Shown one piece after another: positions 10,193 to 20,000 of a stretch of DNA of 64,000 nt. A model generated the notes under the pieces. It had not been told where the DNA came from and searched no databases. It was given only the letters and a program-made list of their open reading frames with translations. The position numbers were made by a program, and so were the translations under genes. Source of the DNA: Photorhabdus laumondii subsp. laumondii (GTDB lineage Bacteria > Pseudomonadota > Gammaproteobacteria > Enterobacterales > Enterobacteriaceae); assembly GCF_003343245.1 (NCBI RefSeq), contig NZ_CP024901.1:3224001-3288000 (forward strand), given 5' to 3'. Each line of letters starts with the position of its first letter. Position 1 is the stretch's first letter.

Positions 10193-10963
10193 TTAACAAG
10201 CTAACGTCGCACCACCATCAACCACAATATCTTGTAGCGTTATATGGCTTGCCAAATCAGAAGACAAGAACAGTACGGTATGTGAAATTTCATTAACACT
10301 TGCAATTTTACCGAGGGGAATACCTAATTTATATCGCTCAGGATACCCGTTAATCGTATTTTTTTCATCATCATCGGTTTTCCACATAGAACGCTGCATA
10401 AATGTATCCGTCGAACCCGGCGATACAACATTACAACGTACACCAAACGGCGCAAGTTCTAACCCAACACAATGCGTTAAACTTGTCAGTGCTGATTTTG
10501 ATGCACAATAAGCCGCCATTTGCATACGTGGAACACGTGCCGCATTAGAGCTGACGCTGATAATAGTGCCACCACGCTGACGTTTAAAATGGGGAATCAC
10601 GCTACGAAATAGATAAAAAGCCCCAGAAGCATTCACATTAATACAACGATGCCAGTCACTAATATTTAGCTCATCAATATTTCCCAATTGTAATATACCG
10701 GCAGCATTAACCAGAATATCTAACTCGGCTGAGACAGACAGTTGTTGGGAACAGATCATTTCGACCTTTTCTGGATCACTGATATCGAGTTGTATACATT
10801 TATAAGGCAAATTATCTTGCTCAAATACGCGATCGAAACCTATTACGTTAGCGCCCAGCGCGGTAAAATCACGGGCAATTTGTTCACCAATACCACGTGC
10901 CGCCCCAGTTACCCAGACGGTTTTATGGCTAAAATCCATTTGTAAATTTTGTTTATTTTTCAT
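10193..10963 (-). CDS. entA: 2,3-dihydro-2,3-dihydroxybenzoate dehydrogenase (EntA-like)
   Basis: This short-chain dehydrogenase oxidises 2,3-dihydro-2,3-dihydroxybenzoate to 2,3-dihydroxybenzoate (DHB) with NAD. The product is 256 residues. The Rossmann motif TGAARGIG lies at about 19-26, NAAG near 87, and the catalytic Tyr/Lys pair is in AAYCASK. RCNVVSPGSTDTFMQR and SDLASHITLQDIVVDGG closely match E. coli EntA. It is last in a three-gene minus-strand unit (entE-, entB-, entA-like). The start at 10963 is preceded by AAGAAG; an internal MDFSHK start is less likely. The assignment rests on similarity and operon context. Confidence 0.9.
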   Translation of the reverse strand: MKNKQNLQMDFSHKTVWVTGAARGIGEQIARDFTALGANVIGFDRVFEQDNLPYKCIQLDISDPEKVEMICSQQLSVSAELDILVNAAGILQLGNIDELNISDWHRCINVNASGAFYLFRSVIPHFKRQRGGTIISVSSNAARVPRMQMAAYCASKSALTSLTHCVGLELAPFGVRCNVVSPGSTDTFMQRSMWKTDDDEKNTINGYPERYKLGIPLGKIASVNEISHTVLFLSSDLASHITLQDIVVDGGATLAC

Positions 10964-11006
10964 CTTATTTCTTCTTTAATTTTAATAGCGATTTATTATG
11001 CATTTT

Positions 11007-11660
11007 TTATAAATTCAGTTTATCGAAATTTACCGATGAAATTATTTCTTTAGTACTCATGACCATTCCTGATTTTTCAGCAACATATTTTAAAGCCATG
11101 AGGTGATCTTCCAGCGTAAAATCCGCTATCGCATCACCCACTAAAAAAGGCTTTATATCTCTCATGAATGCGTCAACCGCAGTAATCATACAACCAATAT
11201 GTCCATACACCCCGCAAATAATTAATTGATCCCGGCCTAAGTCTTTTATATTTTTTTCTAACGAAGAGCGTTGAAATGCACTATAACGCCACTTAACTAT
11301 CACAATATCATCGTTATTAGGGGCCAAAGCAGGGTTAATATTTTGTAAATGGGGTGATCTATTCAAGCCGGCCCCCCATATATCATTAAGTAATGCGCGT
11401 TCTTCATCACTTTGCATTTTAGGTTGTGCTGTATATATAATGGGGATCTCTTTTTCTTTACAAAAGACTCTCAACAAATGGATATTTTCAATTAATTTAT
11501 TGATTAGAGGGCTATTATCACCGAAAAACTGTAAGAAATAGTCCTGCATATCATGAATAAGTAAAATTGCCCTATGGGGTTCGAATAACCAAGATGCTTT
11601 ATTGCCTGGAAAATCTTTTGGCTGAGGTAGCATATAATTTTTCAATGATGGAATGGTCAT
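11007..11660 (-). CDS. entB: Isochorismatase (EntB N-terminal domain only)
   Basis: This enzyme hydrolyses isochorismate to 2,3-dihydro-2,3-dihydroxybenzoate. The 217 residues cover only the isochorismatase domain of Ent[39 protein letters not shown] and [10 protein letters not shown] are present. E. coli EntB is about 285 residues and ends in an aryl carrier domain, which is absent here. The missing domain is encoded separately at 24490-24720. PhzD is also a lone-domain isochorismatase, but the sequence reads much closer to EntB ([13 protein letters not shown]). It lies 22 nt downstream of the entE-like gene. Confidence 0.9.
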   Translation of the reverse strand: MTIPSLKNYMLPQPKDFPGNKASWLFEPHRAILLIHDMQDYFLQFFGDNSPLINKLIENIHLLRVFCKEKEIPIIYTAQPKMQSDEERALLNDIWGAGLNRSPHLQNINPALAPNNDDIVIVKWRYSAFQRSSLEKNIKDLGRDQLIICGVYGHIGCMITAVDAFMRDIKPFLVGDAIADFTLEDHLMALKYVAEKSGMVMSTKEIISSVNFDKLNL

Positions 11661-11682
11661 TTTAATACCTTCATGTCATTAA

Positions 11683-13302
11683 TTAATTTTCTAATTTGTC
11701 TCGAATGAGTTTTCTTAATAATAATTTATCAATCTTTCCGACGGGTGTAACCGGCATAACATCAATAATCTCGAAACGATCAGGCAATTTATATTCAGCA
11801 ATCCCCATTCCCCTTAAATATTTCCGCAGTTGCAACGTGTTTATATTCGGATCAGCCACCACAATAAAAGCACAGCTTTTTTCTCCCATCAAAGGATCAG
11901 GCATCGAAACCAAAGCGCTATGGATAACATCTTCATGTTTGAGTAGCAAAGATTCAATTTCTTCCGAAGCAATTTTTTCACCACCGCGATTAATTTGATC
12001 TTTCTCACGCCCGACAATACATATATAACCCTCTTTCGTCATATAGGCTAAATCACCGGTATAATAAAAACCTTCTTTGTCGAATACCTTCGCATTGTGC
12101 GCTGGGCTTTTATAATATCCCCGGAATGTATATGGCCCACGAATGATTAACATCCCCGCTGAACCTGGCGCTTGTATATTGCCGTTATCATCAACGATAC
12201 GTACCTCATCATCTCCACTCATTGGGCATCCCTGAGTGGTAAATATACGCTCATCATCGTCATTAAGCCGGGTATAACATACCAACCCTTCGGCCATACC
12301 AAAAACCTGTTGCAACTTACATGAAAAAAGTTTCGGTATCACTCGCGCCACACTTTCACTTAACTTTGCTCCACCGACTTGTAATAGCCGAAGACTTTCT
12401 AGTGAATATTGGTATTTCCTCATCGTCTGAATCCATAACGCAACAGCCGATGGCACCAATGAGGTCATTGTTACTTTATGTTCACGTATAAGTGGAAAGC
12501 AGGTCGTAGGCCCAGGATCTGTTGCTAATATAAGACAACCACCAGCATAAAATACGCCAAGCGCCCCCGGAGAACTCAAAGGATAATTATGTTGCGCCGG
12601 CAAAGCACAAAGATAACGGGTCTGTTGTGTCAACTCACAAATTTCGACACTGCGCCTCACACTATAATAGTAATCGTCATGCGTCCTTGGAATTAATTTA
12701 GGTGTCCCTGTACTCCCGCCTGAAAGTTGAAAAAAAGCGACTTCATCTGAACGTGTCGCCTCAAAATTCAAAGGTAAATTTGTTGACTCTAACCACGATT
12801 TTAATTCATTGGTATATTGTATTTTTCGACCATCAACGACGATATTCCTTAACCGTGGGCAATGTATTTTTAATTGCTCCAGGAAATCATTATTCTGTAA
12901 AAGTGAATGCTCTGACGAAAGTACAATCAGACTTGGATCAATTTGTTGTGCATAAGCAAGTAACTCTAATTTATTATGGCTAAACAATGCATTAATAGGT
13001 ACTACCCCCATTTTCAGTAGCGCAAAAAATGTAATATAAAATTCAGCTATATTTGGCAATTGTACGATAGCAGTATCACCTCTCTTTATTCCCGCTAAAG
13101 TTAAATTTGAGGCTAATGCAGATGATTGTTGATCAAGTTGATGATAACTAAATTTACGGTTACCACAGATAATAGCTATTGCTTCAGGTTGTCGCTGACA
13201 TTGTTTATAAAGTATGTCAGTTAAGGGTTTACCCAGCCAATAACCCTTTTCACGATAACGCTCTGCTAACTCAACCGGCCAGGGTGTAAATTCAATAGAC
13301 AT
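11683..13302 (-). CDS. entE: 2,3-dihydroxybenzoate-AMP ligase (EntE-like)
   Basis: This enzyme activates DHB as the adenylate and loads it on an aryl carrier protein. The 539 residues form an ANL-superfamily ligase with core motifs LSGGSTGTPKLIPR, QVFGMAEGL, YYTGDL, GREKDQINRGGEKI and a C-terminal GKIDK lysine. AQHNYPLSSPG carries Asn where amino-acid-activating A domains have Asp235, as in aryl-acid enzymes. The frame is open 13 codons upstream; I choose ATG 13302 (MSIEFTPWP), which matches EntE and has AAGGA 8 nt upstream. It is first in the unit with the entB- and entA-like genes. No isochorismate synthase gene is in the window, and I see no Fur box upstream. Confidence 0.92.
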   Translation of the reverse strand: MSIEFTPWPVELAERYREKGYWLGKPLTDILYKQCQRQPEAIAIICGNRKFSYHQLDQQSSALASNLTLAGIKRGDTAIVQLPNIAEFYITFFALLKMGVVPINALFSHNKLELLAYAQQIDPSLIVLSSEHSLLQNNDFLEQLKIHCPRLRNIVVDGRKIQYTNELKSWLESTNLPLNFEATRSDEVAFFQLSGGSTGTPKLIPRTHDDYYYSVRRSVEICELTQQTRYLCALPAQHNYPLSSPGALGVFYAGGCLILATDPGPTTCFPLIREHKVTMTSLVPSAVALWIQTMRKYQYSLESLRLLQVGGAKLSESVARVIPKLFSCKLQQVFGMAEGLVCYTRLNDDDERIFTTQGCPMSGDDEVRIVDDNGNIQAPGSAGMLIIRGPYTFRGYYKSPAHNAKVFDKEGFYYTGDLAYMTKEGYICIVGREKDQINRGGEKIASEEIESLLLKHEDVIHSALVSMPDPLMGEKSCAFIVVADPNINTLQLRKYLRGMGIAEYKLPDRFEIIDVMPVTPVGKIDKLLLRKLIRDKLEN

Positions 13303-13395
13303 GATTTTATTCCTTACAATAATATTCAATACCTTGAACAATCGTCGATTACTGTTTATACATATTTACTTTATCTCCCATCAGAAATATTTCGA

Positions 13396-13528
13396 CTCTT
13401 ATTTTGTGAGCTGCTTCTAAATAAATTCATTTCGTAACAAATCATACTTCGAGCAAACGCTCAAAATACAAATTTAATTACCTAATACATTGCAAAATAA
13501 AATCATATTGCTAATAGTTAGTAACGTA
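13396..13528. repeat. Upstream segment duplicated before the radical SAM gene (copy 1)
   Basis: This stretch and 14893-15055 are diverged copies of each other. Both contain TTATTTTGTGA, TCTAAATAA, AAACGCTCAAAATA, AAATTTAAT and GCTAATAGTTAGTA in the same order and spacing. The homology continues past ERIC element 3 as ACCTTTAATC...GGGTAAATTAT just before the radical SAM start. It lies between the divergent entE-like and radical SAM genes, so it probably contains their promoters. Confidence 0.8.
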
Positions 13529-13654
13529 TATGCCCTATGGATTTCAAGATGCATCGCGACGGCAAGGGAGCGAATCCCCGGGAGCATAGAAAACTATGTG
13601 ACCGGGGTGAGTGAGTGCAGCCAACAAAGAGGCAACTTGAAAGATGACGGGTAT
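13529..13654. repeat. ERIC element 3
   Basis: ERIC-type repeat starting TATGCCCTATGG (one substitution in the terminal TATACCC) and ending GACGGGTA. It is inserted in the duplicated upstream segment 26 bp before the radical SAM start codon. The paralogous segment near 15016-15028 lacks it and shows the presumed empty site. Confidence 0.9.
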
Positions 13655-13680
13655 CACCTTTAATCCAACAGGGGTAAATT

Positions 13681-14745
13681 ATGCCATGCTTCCCTCCTGG
13701 ATATTGGGAACAATATCCAAACACCGCCACCGTGATCACAACCTATACTTGCAATGCTGCTTGCAAAGAATGTTGTTTTGAATGTAACCCCTCGGTAAAA
13801 GCGCGTTTAAGCCTGGATGAAATTAAACAATTTATTGCACACTCAAAAGCTAATTTTCCAGGGCTAAAGTTAGTTGTTTTCAGTGGTGGGGAGTGTTTCC
13901 TGCTAGGTAAAGATCTGATTGAAGCCATTCGCTTTGCCTCAGATCACGGCTTATTAACTCGTTGCGTGACTAACGGTTATTGGGGGAAAAATAGAGAAAA
14001 GGCGCAAAAAATCGCTCAAGATTTAATAAATGCGGGCATCACAGAGATGAATATCAGTACAGGGAAAGATCACAGTGAATGGATTCCCCTTGATAGCGTA
14101 GTGACAGCGGCAGAAGCATTGGCCGAACAAAATATTACAACACTGATTACAGTAGAACAGGATACCTTTGATTCCGCCATTGCAACGCAAATCACCCAGA
14201 ATCCCGTTATTAAGCGACTGAAAGAGCAAAACAAGATTAATTTACAGCGAAATACCTGGATGCCGTTTTATGACACCAGCGAAGAACGAAAAGATATTCC
14301 AAACCGGGATCAGCAACTGGCAAAAGGGTGCGATCAGGTCTTTGAAAATATTGTACTGACACCACACGGTGAAATTTCCGCTTGCTGTGGGCTGACATTA
14401 GAACATATCCCCGAAATGAAACTTGGCCGTTTACAAGGAGGCGATGTATCTCAGCTTTTTAAAGGTCAGGAAGAAGACTTTATGAAAGTCTGGTTAAGAA
14501 CTGAGGGACCATACAACATCCTAAAAAAATATCGCCCGCAGGATAGCAATATTAATCTGGAAAAAATCGTTCATCCCTGCCAAGCCTGTGCTCATTTGCA
14601 TAAAGACGAGAGGACACGCCGGAATCTGTTAGATAATTATCACAAAGAAATTATTCCGGTAATAAAGAAATTTAACGCTAAAGAACGGCTGGATCTCATC
14701 TACTACTCAGCAGAAAAAAATGCCGTTAACTTAATTGAAGAATGA
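13681..14745 (+). CDS. Radical SAM protein with C-terminal Cys-rich (SPASM-like) region
   Basis: The protein has 354 residues. The radical SAM [4Fe-4S] motif CX3CX2C is at Cys24, Cys28 and Cys31 (TCNAACKECCFEC), followed by a VVFSGGE motif near 60. The C-terminal part adds CDQVF, GEISACCG and HPCQACAHL, giving cysteines for an auxiliary cluster as in SPASM-type peptide-modifying enzymes. The substrate is unknown. A plausible one is the neighbouring 15485-16498 protein or the NRPS product. A decayed paralogue lies directly downstream (15181-15484). The ATG at 13681 follows GGGGTAAATT. The gene runs divergently from the DHB genes. I do not recognise a named family. Confidence 0.8.
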   Translation: MPCFPPGYWEQYPNTATVITTYTCNAACKECCFECNPSVKARLSLDEIKQFIAHSKANFPGLKLVVFSGGECFLLGKDLIEAIRFASDHGLLTRCVTNGYWGKNREKAQKIAQDLINAGITEMNISTGKDHSEWIPLDSVVTAAEALAEQNITTLITVEQDTFDSAIATQITQNPVIKRLKEQNKINLQRNTWMPFYDTSEERKDIPNRDQQLAKGCDQVFENIVLTPHGEISACCGLTLEHIPEMKLGRLQGGDVSQLFKGQEEDFMKVWLRTEGPYNILKKYRPQDSNINLEKIVHPCQACAHLHKDERTRRNLLDNYHKEIIPVIKKFNAKERLDLIYYSAEKNAVNLIEE

Positions 14746-14892
14746 AAATATAACAGAATCGAATCCATATTTTAACGTTATTACTAACAAATATCGCCAA
14801 AATAACTCTTTTTCGGTTAACAAATTTTTATTAAATGGGGAGGTAATCAAGGAAAAGAAATATTTTATTCTTCTTTATGAATATTTTTACTT

Positions 14893-15055
14893 GTTATTTT
14901 GTGATCGGACTCTAAATAAGGATATTTTGTCGAAAAATATATTTAGTCTAAACGCTCAAAATATAAATTTAATCAACTAACCTATTGCAAAATGTCACCA
15001 TCCAGCTAATAGTTAGTACCATCTAACCTTTAATCGAACGGAGGGTAAATTATTC
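14893..15055. repeat. Upstream segment duplicated before the radical SAM relic (copy 2)
   Basis: Diverged copy of 13396-13528 that also retains the stretch from AGTTAGTACC to GGAGGGTAAATTAT without an interrupting ERIC. It leads into the radical SAM relic. An 81-codon TTG-initiated frame at 14735-14980 runs across it, and I reject that frame as coding because it coincides with duplicated promoter DNA. Confidence 0.75.
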
Positions 15056-15183
15056 TATACCCAATGGATTTCAAGATGCATCGCGGCGGCAAGAGAGCGA
15101 ATCCCCGGGAGCATAGATAACTATGTGACCGGGGTGAGTGAGTGCAGCCAACAAAGAAGCAACTTGAAAGATGACGGGTATAT
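15056..15183. repeat. ERIC element 4
   Basis: ERIC-type repeat starting TATACCCAATGG and ending GACGGGTATA. It interrupts the start of the radical SAM relic: upstream-region homology ends at its left side and coding homology resumes at its right side. Confidence 0.9.
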
Positions 15184-15484
15184 ACCCAAATACTGTTATG
15201 GTCATCACAATATACACTTACAATTAATATAGCAGGTAAGAAATATCAGTTAGATAATTATTTCATGAAATTATCTCAGTAATGAAGAAGCTTAATAAGG
15301 AAAGGTTACATATTATCTTATATATACCCTATGGATGCATCGCGACGGCAAGGGAACGAATCCCCGGGAGCATAGATAACGATGTGACCGGGGTGAGTGA
15401 GAGCAGCCAACAAAGAAGCAACTTGAAAGATGACGGGTATAAAGCTCAATAAAAAAAGAATTCCGTTAACTTATAAAGGAACGA
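15181..15484 (+). pseudogene. Decayed second copy of the radical SAM gene
   Basis: 15185-15225 aligns with codons around 12-25 of the intact radical SAM gene (13714-13755): the deduced PNTVMVITIYTYN compares with PNTATVITTYTCN, and the first cluster cysteine is changed to Tyr. From about 15249 to 15320 the DNA aligns with the gene's 3' end (TTAGATAATTAT, GAAATTAT, GTAAT, AAGAA). After ERIC element 5 it resumes with CCGTTAACTTA, matching the last codons. About 850 bp of the middle is missing and two ERICs interrupt it, so it cannot be functional. It shows that two radical SAM genes once preceded the 15485 gene. Confidence 0.8.
15323..15441. repeat. ERIC element 5 (short variant)
   Basis: ERIC-type repeat lacking about 8 bp near its left end: TATACCCTATGG runs straight into ATGCATCGCG where other copies have TTTCAAGATGC. 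It sits inside the 3' end of the radical SAM relic, 44 bp before the 15485 gene. Confidence 0.9.
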
Positions 15485-16498
15485 ATGATGAAAAGACGTA
15501 CATTTATTGGCGTGGCTGCCGGTGCAGCTATTGGCAGTGTCATACCCACCGTCAATGCTAGCACTGATAGCAACCGCCTGTTTGGCGTGCCACGTTCATT
15601 ACTCTCTCCGGGAGAGGTTGAAGAAAATAAGCTAAGGTTGTCAATGTCAAACGCCAAACTCCCGGTTGAAGTTTGGGAAGAGATCATCACCTATAACCGA
15701 TTCTGGGAAACCCTACAACAACAGCCCAATTTAGCATTAGAATACCGGGAGTCACCGGAAAAAGTGTTAGCTGAATTTGGCATAGACAAAGATATCGTTA
15801 GCCCCGGTTCCGCAGAGGAATTACTGTTATTCATCACTTATGATAAAGACTTAATGAATGCGGTAAAAATCAACGACTATGAAGCGCTCTTTTCCCGCCT
15901 AAAAACCTATGGTTTAAACGAAAGGGGCTCAAGTCTGAGAAGCCGAATCAATCACCATCTCAATCAAGATGCCAGCCTGTTCGCACATTTTAAAGAAAAC
16001 ATCGAATCCTATCAGCTCCAAGATACAAACAGTCCTCCTCTTCTCCGGCTGAAAGAAATTCTGGAACCCTTAAACAGTGAAGATGATACCAGTATTGAAA
16101 TTGCTCGCCTTGCCGTAGGGGCCAATGTCGTTGCTGCGGTCAACGTGGCTGTCGGCACCCGAGTTGTCGCAGCAGTGAATGCGGCGGCGGCAGTTAACGT
16201 AGTAGCCTACTTAAGCCTCGCGGTACAAACAGCGGTGACTGTATGTATGGCAAATTATTTACCCAAACTTGATCATAGCGACCTTTCAGCCGGCACGGCT
16301 TCTCTTCATCTTGCCAGACTCTATAACAACCAAGAAATGGTCGATACACTGGTTAAAGAAGCTGTCAGAAGGGAAATCACCGCTTGCCTGTTTGCGGCGC
16401 AAAAGTGTGGTTATATCAATCTGCCCGCAACACGTGAAGAACGTAAAGAAGTGATTCATCTCTTTACCGAATTATCTTTAGGAATGGCAGCAGCATGA
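15485..16498 (+). CDS. Unrecognised protein with twin-arginine-like signal and Val/Ala/Asn repeat; candidate radical SAM substrate
   Basis: The protein has 337 residues. The N-terminus MMKRRTFIGVAAGAAIG, ending near VNAS (22-25), looks like a Tat or Sec signal peptide with an RR pair. Residues 72-108 (RFWETLQQQP, then ALEYRESPEKVLAEFGID) resemble the leader motif of nitrile-hydratase-like RiPP precursors. Residues 210-257 are a low-complexity stretch with VVAAVN twice plus AAVNVVA, reminiscent of proteusin cores. Three cysteines follow (254, 301, 308). The gene directly follows the radical SAM gene and its relic and overlaps the next gene by 4 nt. A precursor, a carrier or an exported accessory protein are all possible; the function is unknown. 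AAAGGA precedes the ATG. Confidence 0.7.
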   Translation: MMKRRTFIGVAAGAAIGSVIPTVNASTDSNRLFGVPRSLLSPGEVEENKLRLSMSNAKLPVEVWEEIITYNRFWETLQQQPNLALEYRESPEKVLAEFGIDKDIVSPGSAEELLLFITYDKDLMNAVKINDYEALFSRLKTYGLNERGSSLRSRINHHLNQDASLFAHFKENIESYQLQDTNSPPLLRLKEILEPLNSEDDTSIEIARLAVGANVVAAVNVAVGTRVVAAVNAAAAVNVVAYLSLAVQTAVTVCMANYLPKLDHSDLSAGTASLHLARLYNNQEMVDTLVKEAVRREITACLFAAQKCGYINLPATREERKEVIHLFTELSLGMAAA

Positions 16499-16989
16499 AT
16501 AATATCGTGGGATTAAATCCAGACTTCAAAGTCATATTAATGAATGTCGCTATGCTCGTCCTGATCGCTTTAGTTTTTCTGCCTGTGCCATACTGGCTCA
16601 GTAACAGCAATCCCAACAAGCTGGCGGCAAGTATTGCGACGACTCTCTTTATCATCATTGCCTTATTTGTAGGCTATCAACTGTTATCAAATAAAGCCGT
16701 GGCCAAGGAAGGAAAATTATTGATGAAGTCCGGGGTATATTCACACGAATGGGTTATTTCCTCATTACGCCGGGAAGCAGGCGTTTCCTTGGAAGATTTT
16801 AGCCGAAGCAATGGTATACATATTATCCATTATTCGTCTGGATACTATCACAAGGGAAAAAATAAATATTTCATTCTGCGTGTAAGCAAACGCCCTCTGA
16901 TCTGCTTTAATTCAGAAGGTAATATTGGATTATGCATAGATGAATCTATTTTTGAAAAAATAAAGGGCGAGTTGCAAGATAAAATATAG
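16495..16989 (+). CDS. Unrecognised small membrane protein
   Basis: The protein has 164 residues. Two hydrophobic helices lie near 14-34 and 43-63, followed by a soluble domain of about 100 residues (SHEWVISSLRREAGVSLEDF, IIHYSSGYYHKGKNKYFILRV). The start ATG overlaps the previous stop (ATGA), and the NRPS gene begins 17 nt downstream, so it belongs to the same transcription unit. No family was recognised. Confidence 0.75.
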   Translation: MNNIVGLNPDFKVILMNVAMLVLIALVFLPVPYWLSNSNPNKLAASIATTLFIIIALFVGYQLLSNKAVAKEGKLLMKSGVYSHEWVISSLRREAGVSLEDFSRSNGIHIIHYSSGYYHKGKNKYFILRVSKRPLICFNSEGNIGLCIDESIFEKIKGELQDKI

Positions 16990-17006
16990 CGTGGAGCCGC
17001 ACAATA

Positions 17007-20000
17007 ATGGAATATAATAACAACTATTGGCCGTTGAATTATACACAGCTCCGCTTAGCTATTGCTAATACTGTTGCTGACGATAAGTCTGTCTTCAATG
17101 TCGGTGAATTCATCAGCTTCAGTGATAATATTAGTCTGGCAAGATTGAAGCAGGCCATTATTACCATTCATCAATTCAATGATGGTTTTTCCTTACGTTA
17201 CCGTATTGCCGAACACAATATTTTTCAGGAAAAGAGCTCTACGCCGGTCGACGTTATACCAATAAAACTGTCAGATCCAGCAGTAGAACCAGCGGCAAAA
17301 GCGGATTTTGCAAAGAGAACAACTCAACCGCTAGCGCCTGAAAAGGGTGTGACGATAAGGCATTATCTTTACTTTAATGATGTTGGGTGCTGTTTCTGGG
17401 GAATCATCGCTCACCATATTGCCACAGATTATTGGGGCATAGGTCAGTTGATTCATGATGTTTTGTCTTGCTATGAACAACAAACATTCCACCCAACATC
17501 AGCACCGATCTTTACCTATCAGGCTTATCTTGACGAGGTTAAATATAAAGCAAACGTGCATTATGCTAACAACAAAGAGTATTGGAATAATTACCTCAAC
17601 CAACTGCCCAAATTAGAGGATTATACCCGTAAACGTCTATTTCCCTCAAAAGCAATTAAAGTAAGCCGGCCGCTCACCGCAAACAACCATAGTTTTACTT
17701 TCAATGATAAATTAATGATGATGTTGGCTTTATGTCTGCAAATGAGCAAACGAGGCCGCGTATCAACAAATATCATCAATTTACCTTTCTCTAACCGACG
17801 TGATAAAGGAGAATACCGCTATTATCGTCCGGCAATGAACACGTTACCTCTGATGGTTTCTTTGGCCCCACAGGCAACCATAAAACAGATCCTCGTAGCA
17901 ATGCAGTCGCAAATTAGTCTGCATAGCAAGCATAGCCGTATTGATATAAATGATTTGAATGATGAAGCAATCAATCGGGCAGATCAATTCATTGCCGCCC
18001 CCTATGTTAATTTGCTGCATGAGCTTGAACATGATCTTATGAAAGATAATCGCGCTATACGCGGTTGTATGACTTCTGGCGCGGTCAATAATTATGGTAT
18101 TAACATCCGGTTTTCTCCTGATGGGATATCAGCATTAGTCGAATTGGATGTGGGGAGCCGCCTGTATAGTCATTTTGCCGCCCATACTCTGATCGACGAT
18201 TATTTACATATTTATAGTACGATTGCAGAAAATATTAATGAAACCGTTGAGGCATATTGGGTGAAATATAAAGAAATTGAACCAACGGATAATATTATAT
18301 CTAGCCTGGATAACCCCAAAAATATTGTTATTAATCATCCTATCAAAGAGAATATTATTGCCCGAATAGCACAAATCGTTGCAGTATCGCCGGATAAAAA
18401 ATCAGTCATTCATGGAGATCAAACAGAAATAAACACCGTGCATCGCCTTAATTACGGTGAACTTTACCACAAATTATTCACTTTCAGTCAATTGCTATTA
18501 TCCTGCCCACTACAAAATCGAAGGGTAGCCGTATTATTACCCAGAGGGATGGATTCCTTATTATCTATATTATCTATCCATACTGCGGGATTATGTTTTG
18601 TCCCAATCAATATGACATTTGGTCAAGAAGAGATAAATAACATATTAAATAGTCTGAATATTTCTTTATTAATCACTGCTCGTCATTACCATGAAAAAAT
18701 AAACGGTGTTAATAATACGCATATTCTCTTTATTGAAGATATAGAAACTCGCCCTTCCGAGATATTTCTGGGGCATGATATAAAACGTCCGGCGACTCAA
18801 GAAGACGAAGCCTATATCTTTTTCACATCAGGCACCACAGGTGTACCGAAAGCAGTACCAATAACGTTTAAGGGGCTTTATGCCTATTTGGCTGCAATGA
18901 CAGAGCAGTATGATATTAAACAAGATGACGTTATTCTCAATTTCAGCACACCCGTTTTCGATGCTTATATTGAAGAAGTGTTCGGATGTTTTTATCAAGG
19001 TGCCACATTAGCCATTGCCAACGATAATATGATCGTTGAACTTGAGACACTGTTTTCATTTTGCCATGCACAATCGGTCACTATAGTTAATTTTCCTACC
19101 AATTATTGGCATCAAATTGTCTTTTTCCTACATGCAGCCATTAAAGAACTCGCACCTTCGATTAGAATGACAATTATCGGTGGCGATCTGGCAATGGATA
19201 AAGCCATTCATCATTGGTTGGAAAAAGTCGGATGTGGTATTTCTCTGATTAACTCTTATGGCCCAACAGAATGTTGCGTTGTGGCTAGCAGTCACAAAAT
19301 AGCTGATAAATTTCAACCCGGTAATATCATTGGTAAAGCGCTAGCCAATACCAATATCGTTATTCGGGAATATGGAACTAATAAGATCATTAATGGCAGT
19401 AATGGAGAAATATGCATCCGTGGCGATTCTATCTGTAGCGGATATATTAACGATAATCAGTCAACTTCACGTAGGTTCTTACAGTTGAACGATGGAGAAA
19501 TCTATTATTTAACCGGAGACCGTGGATTTTATGATGCCCAAGGGAATTTAAATTTCATTGGCCGTCTGGATAAAGAACATAAAATTGACGGGAAACGTGT
19601 CGATCTGGATGAAATGCAAAAATTACTTACGGCGGCGATTAATATTGATGACATTCATTTAGCGATAAAAGAAAATGAAACTGGCTACCAATATATTAAT
19701 ATATTTATACCTGATAGATCATGCTCAATTACACGTCACGAAATCGTCTCATTCTTGCGTGGATGTTATCCAAAATTGCAGGTACCTTTTATTGTCGAAT
19801 TATCATCATCCAACAATTCTGCTCCAATATCAGAATTGAATAAAGAAGATAATATTTCGCAGATTAAAGGAGAAAAACGAGAAATATTTTTTACTTTATG
19901 GCGGGAAGTTTTTGGCGATAGCGACGGCATTGTTGATGAAGAGACTAATTTCTTTGATGCCGGCGGTACTTCGCTTAAGGCATTATTATTAATAAACAAG

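Noticed and set aside
10193..13302. PhzD/3-hydroxyanthranilate-type pathway instead of dihydroxybenzoate
   Set aside because: The lone isochorismatase recalled PhzD, but its motifs are closer to EntB, and the EntA, EntE and EntB-like carrier proteins all point to 2,3-dihydroxybenzoate.
14735..14980. 81-codon plus-strand ORF after the radical SAM gene
   Set aside because: TTG start with no good RBS, low-complexity AT-rich composition, and its second half lies in the duplicated upstream segment that is non-coding in copy 1.
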